Source: Nitrosomonas sp. (GTDB lineage: Bacteria; Pseudomonadota; Gammaproteobacteria; Burkholderiales; Nitrosomonadaceae). Taken from it: 35,573 bases of DNA. The DNA is taken from contig JAGOKN010000022.1 in the NCBI GenBank assembly GCA_017994575.1, positions 1 to 35,573 on the forward strand, given 5' to 3'. How positions within the stretch are numbered: the stretch's first letter is position 1; every line of letters starts with the position of its first letter. Shown piece after piece: positions 33,078 to 35,573 of the stretch. Both the position numbers and the translations under genes were made by a program. Below the pieces are notes generated by a model that was not told the origin of the DNA, did not search any database, and saw only the letters and a program-made list of their open reading frames with translations.

Positions 33078-35573
33078 TTATTGAACAAATTCTCGCCAAG
33101 TAATTCTGCCACGCAACCCCGTATAGCCTTTCGCAGTGGTTGTTTGTATCAGCGTACCATCGGATCTGGAAGAAACCAACAAGTCATCGGCACTTCCTCT
33201 TATACGCGTCACGCCCCCCACCGAGAATCCAATCTCAACCCCAGCTGATAATCCGTCATCCAAAGAAAGCACCCTATTTCGATTAATATCAAAGACTGGA
33301 AAAGCAAGCATGCTTCCGGTTAAGAAATCCAGCGCATTTGCAAATCCTCTTCCACCAAAATCACAAGGAGACGCAGAAGGAACATTGGTAGTAAATAGTA
33401 AAATTCCATCTTCTAACATAGGTACACCAGTTATCCTTTCTCCACTGACAGGAAAATTTATATACCAGCCTTTGATTGTGTCAGAATAAGTTACTTGATT
33501 CTGAGTAGCCGTCCTTACAGTAGCATCAGTCATTACTTGCTGCACAAGCATTCCGGCAGTAATCGTTGCTGGTGTGTTGAGATCCCATAACCCATAAATA
33601 GATTGCGTACTTGTATTCGTTGTATCAGCCGTTTCTAGATATTTACCGGTTCCAAACATGATTAGCTGACCCTTTTTAGGGTGAAAACTAACAGCAGGCG
33701 GAGAGATGATAGGTTTTGTAGCGCCTGATACAAATAAGGGTAATCCGCCTATTGCCACATTCCAGCTAGAGGGAGTAGAAGAGCTGACATCGAATTTCCA
33801 CAAATTACCTTTTATATCACCAGCATAAATGACATCGACCAGTCCATTACCATTTTTATCAAAAGGAGTCGGCGTGGACAATCCATTCCCTGTACCTGCA
33901 TCGGCCACCAACCTAATATAGTCTGTGCCTACTGTCCACGTGCCATCTTCACCACCAGCCATAAACAACACATACAGTACCGCTTTTCCGCCTGCGCTAT
34001 TATATCCGTTACCTACTATCACAGCCCATTGATTATTCTCCATTTTAACAATCTGTGTGGCTTGACCAGTAAAGGGATTAATTTGGGGAAGATTATAGCT
34101 ATACCCCATATCAGCATCATCAGCGTTTGAAAACTCCCATAGCAATAGATTTGCAGCATTCGCTTCTGAAAAAACAGGATCAGATTTTGCCGTATCCTTT
34201 GGATTGGTCACATTCAGTGCAAAATAACCCTGACCTCCTCCATTTAAGCTACCGACAAGCACGCTTCTCCAACTCGAAGTACTGCTCGCATAAATATCAG
34301 CTATCATTGGAGAGCCATCAACAAAATACCGATGACCAGCGTTATAATCTTTATCGGTGAGCCGGCTCAAATTCTCATAGACATGGCTTGGGATATAAGC
34401 AAGCAACTCCTTACCGGCATCTGCAGCTGTACACCCAGGCGTTACGCCTACAATGCAAGCATTGAAACCGTGCAGAATACCGTCGTTTGCGCCAACATAA
34501 ATCATCGGGGTTCGGTCTTTGTAGTTATTTCTAAATGCTCCATAACCTGGATAATCGACATCTGAGTACCCTGCACTAGGTTTACCGATATAAATAGGAC
34601 CTGAGTTAACGATATCACCTAGCTTACTGGAGGTTCGCACACGAAAATTATTGACTGTTGTCGTACTAGCGCAAGTAAATGTACCGCTTGCATTTTCATG
34701 CGAGGCATCTCCACGCAAATAAAACACCCTTTCCAAACCACAATTATCAACGGTACCAGCAGCATTCTTATCGATAAGTACTTTCTGTGCAGTTGCTAAA
34801 TTTGCATACTGAAATGCAACGCCATCACTACTACCCTTCGTAATCATGATACGAGACGCTGGATTAATGACATTAGATGCCAGTGAAACCAATCCTGCAT
34901 CCCACTCGGCAACTCCAAATACTCCATTGGCACCAATGGGAGTCGATAACAATTGCCCGCTCCAATCGCCACTATTGAACTTAGCTTGGTAAATACGACC
35001 GTTTGTCATTAAAGAATTAGAATTGGCTGCTACTGCAGAAGCAGAGCCCGTTCGTGAAACAATCGTTGTCAGTGCATTGGATAATGCATTAGAGAATGCC
35101 GTGGGATCTGCTGCACTAAAGAAATTTCCCCTACTATTGACAGCAGCATGCCAAAGATCATCTATCTTTGCCGCATTACTGGTTGTAGGATCTGGCCAAG
35201 ACTCCGCTCCAGAGGGTAATGCGGTCAATGTTCCAGTTACCCCTAAACCCACTGTAAAGCTCACCATATGTTGCCAAAAAGCCGGATCGTAAGGATTCGC
35301 AGGTACTTTATTCTGCAAATCTGTCCGCAAGTCGTTTTTCCAGTATTGCATTGCCGCATCGGCTAATGTATCACTGTAAGCATCTGAATAAGGAAGTGCC
35401 GGACTATAAGCGTATGATGCCGGGCTGGCCGGAGAAGAATGGTTAGTTATGCTGGAACCAGATTGATTATCTGAATTATCCAGACCTGATACAGAGCCTT
35501 CCGTCCAGTATCCATCTGTCATTAATATATTGTAATTTTGACGGCACTCATGTTGAGTACCCCCACTCGATCC
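33078..35573 (-). CDS. pilY1: Type IV pilus tip adhesin PilY1, C-terminal part (5' end outside window)
   Basis: The frame is open to the right edge and encodes at least 831 residues. It continues upstream of the first ATG (35522) as GSSGGTQHECRQNYNILMTD, so that ATG is internal. CRQNYNILMTDGYW is the end of the von Willebrand A-like part of PilY1 proteins. The rest is the beta-propeller, with TPMIYVGANDGILHGFNA and the calcium-site region FDKNGNGLVDVIYAGDIKGN, then LWKFDVSS. PilY1 sits at the pilus tip with the minor pilins and takes part in adhesion, surface sensing and control of retraction. pilE follows 163 bases downstream. Confidence 0.95.
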   Translation of the reverse strand, partial: GSSGGTQHECRQNYNILMTDGYWTEGSVSGLDNSDNQSGSSITNHSSPASPASYAYSPALPYSDAYSDTLADAAMQYWKNDLRTDLQNKVPANPYDPAFWQHMVSFTVGLGVTGTLTALPSGAESWPDPTTSNAAKIDDLWHAAVNSRGNFFSAADPTAFSNALSNALTTIVSRTGSASAVAANSNSLMTNGRIYQAKFNSGDWSGQLLSTPIGANGVFGVAEWDAGLVSLASNVINPASRIMITKGSSDGVAFQYANLATAQKVLIDKNAAGTVDNCGLERVFYLRGDASHENASGTFTCASTTTVNNFRVRTSSKLGDIVNSGPIYIGKPSAGYSDVDYPGYGAFRNNYKDRTPMIYVGANDGILHGFNACIVGVTPGCTAADAGKELLAYIPSHVYENLSRLTDKDYNAGHRYFVDGSPMIADIYASSTSSWRSVLVGSLNGGGQGYFALNVTNPKDTAKSDPVFSEANAANLLLWEFSNADDADMGYSYNLPQINPFTGQATQIVKMENNQWAVIVGNGYNSAGGKAVLYVLFMAGGEDGTWTVGTDYIRLVADAGTGNGLSTPTPFDKNGNGLVDVIYAGDIKGNLWKFDVSSSTPSSWNVAIGGLPLFVSGATKPIISPPAVSFHPKKGQLIMFGTGKYLETADTTNTSTQSIYGLWDLNTPATITAGMLVQQVMTDATVRTATQNQVTYSDTIKGWYINFPVSGERITGVPMLEDGILLFTTNVPSASPCDFGGRGFANALDFLTGSMLAFPVFDINRNRVLSLDDGLSAGVEIGFSVGGVTRIRGSADDLLVSSRSDGTLIQTTTAKGYTGLRGRITWREFVQ

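Noticed and set aside
1-35573. tRNA, rRNA genes and CRISPR arrays
   Set aside because: No T-arm-like GGTTCGAATCC patterns in a cloverleaf context, no rRNA signatures and no regularly spaced repeats were seen on reading both strands.

Overview
The window reads as chromosome of a beta-proteobacterium close to Nitrosomonas. This is inferred from the character of the proteins and from conserved blocks (yebC-ruvC-ruvA-ruvB, miaB-phoH-ybeY-corC, pilY1-pilE); no 16S gene is present to confirm it. It is mostly housekeeping sequence with a few accessory islands and visible scars of small mobile elements.

Layout. The left edge cuts into an IS3-family orfA (minus strand). A long minus-strand block follows, read right to left: glmU-glmS (UDP-GlcNAc synthesis), yebC, the Holliday-junction set ruvC-ruvA-ruvB, a small membrane-anchored protein, a Bax-inhibitor-1/YccA membrane protein with a clear terminator, and a two-helix mini membrane protein. 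An AT-rich, gene-poor kilobase (8467-9485) separates this from a plus-strand accessory block: a TorF/Gcw_chp-type outer-membrane protein, then a tight three-gene unit of ECF sigma factor, zinc-binding membrane anti-sigma factor and exported subtilisin-like protease. Next comes the plus-strand RNA/ribosome block: a small secreted protein, miaB, phoH (ybeZ), ybeY, corC (ybeX), recJ and an overlapping MgtC/DUF4010 membrane protein.

From 20.7 to 28.1 kb the window holds a histidine phosphatase, a CBS-domain pseudogene, a TPR/TatT-like secreted protein, mfd, a small PH-domain membrane protein and an M20 amidohydrolase pseudogene. The two pseudogenes each carry one copy of the same 143-bp non-autonomous element (142/143 identical, opposite orientations) flanked by 4-bp YTAR target duplications. 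Removing each element with one target copy restores the host reading frame exactly, so the insertion sites are defined to the base.

The right end has yaaA, a SnoaL-like protein, a coiled-coil J-domain-like protein, rpiA and phoU (plus strand), facing pilE and the C-terminal part of pilY1 (minus strand, running off the edge).

The most interesting system is the sigma/anti-sigma/subtilase unit. The extracytoplasmic part of the anti-sigma factor looks like a subtilisin propeptide (I9-like), which suggests that the neighbouring protease docks on the sensor. The protease itself appears to carry Asp at the usual oxyanion-hole Asn. A second notable point is ruvC, which can only encode its catalytic N-terminus if translation starts at a rare ATT codon preceded by a strong Shine-Dalgarno sequence.
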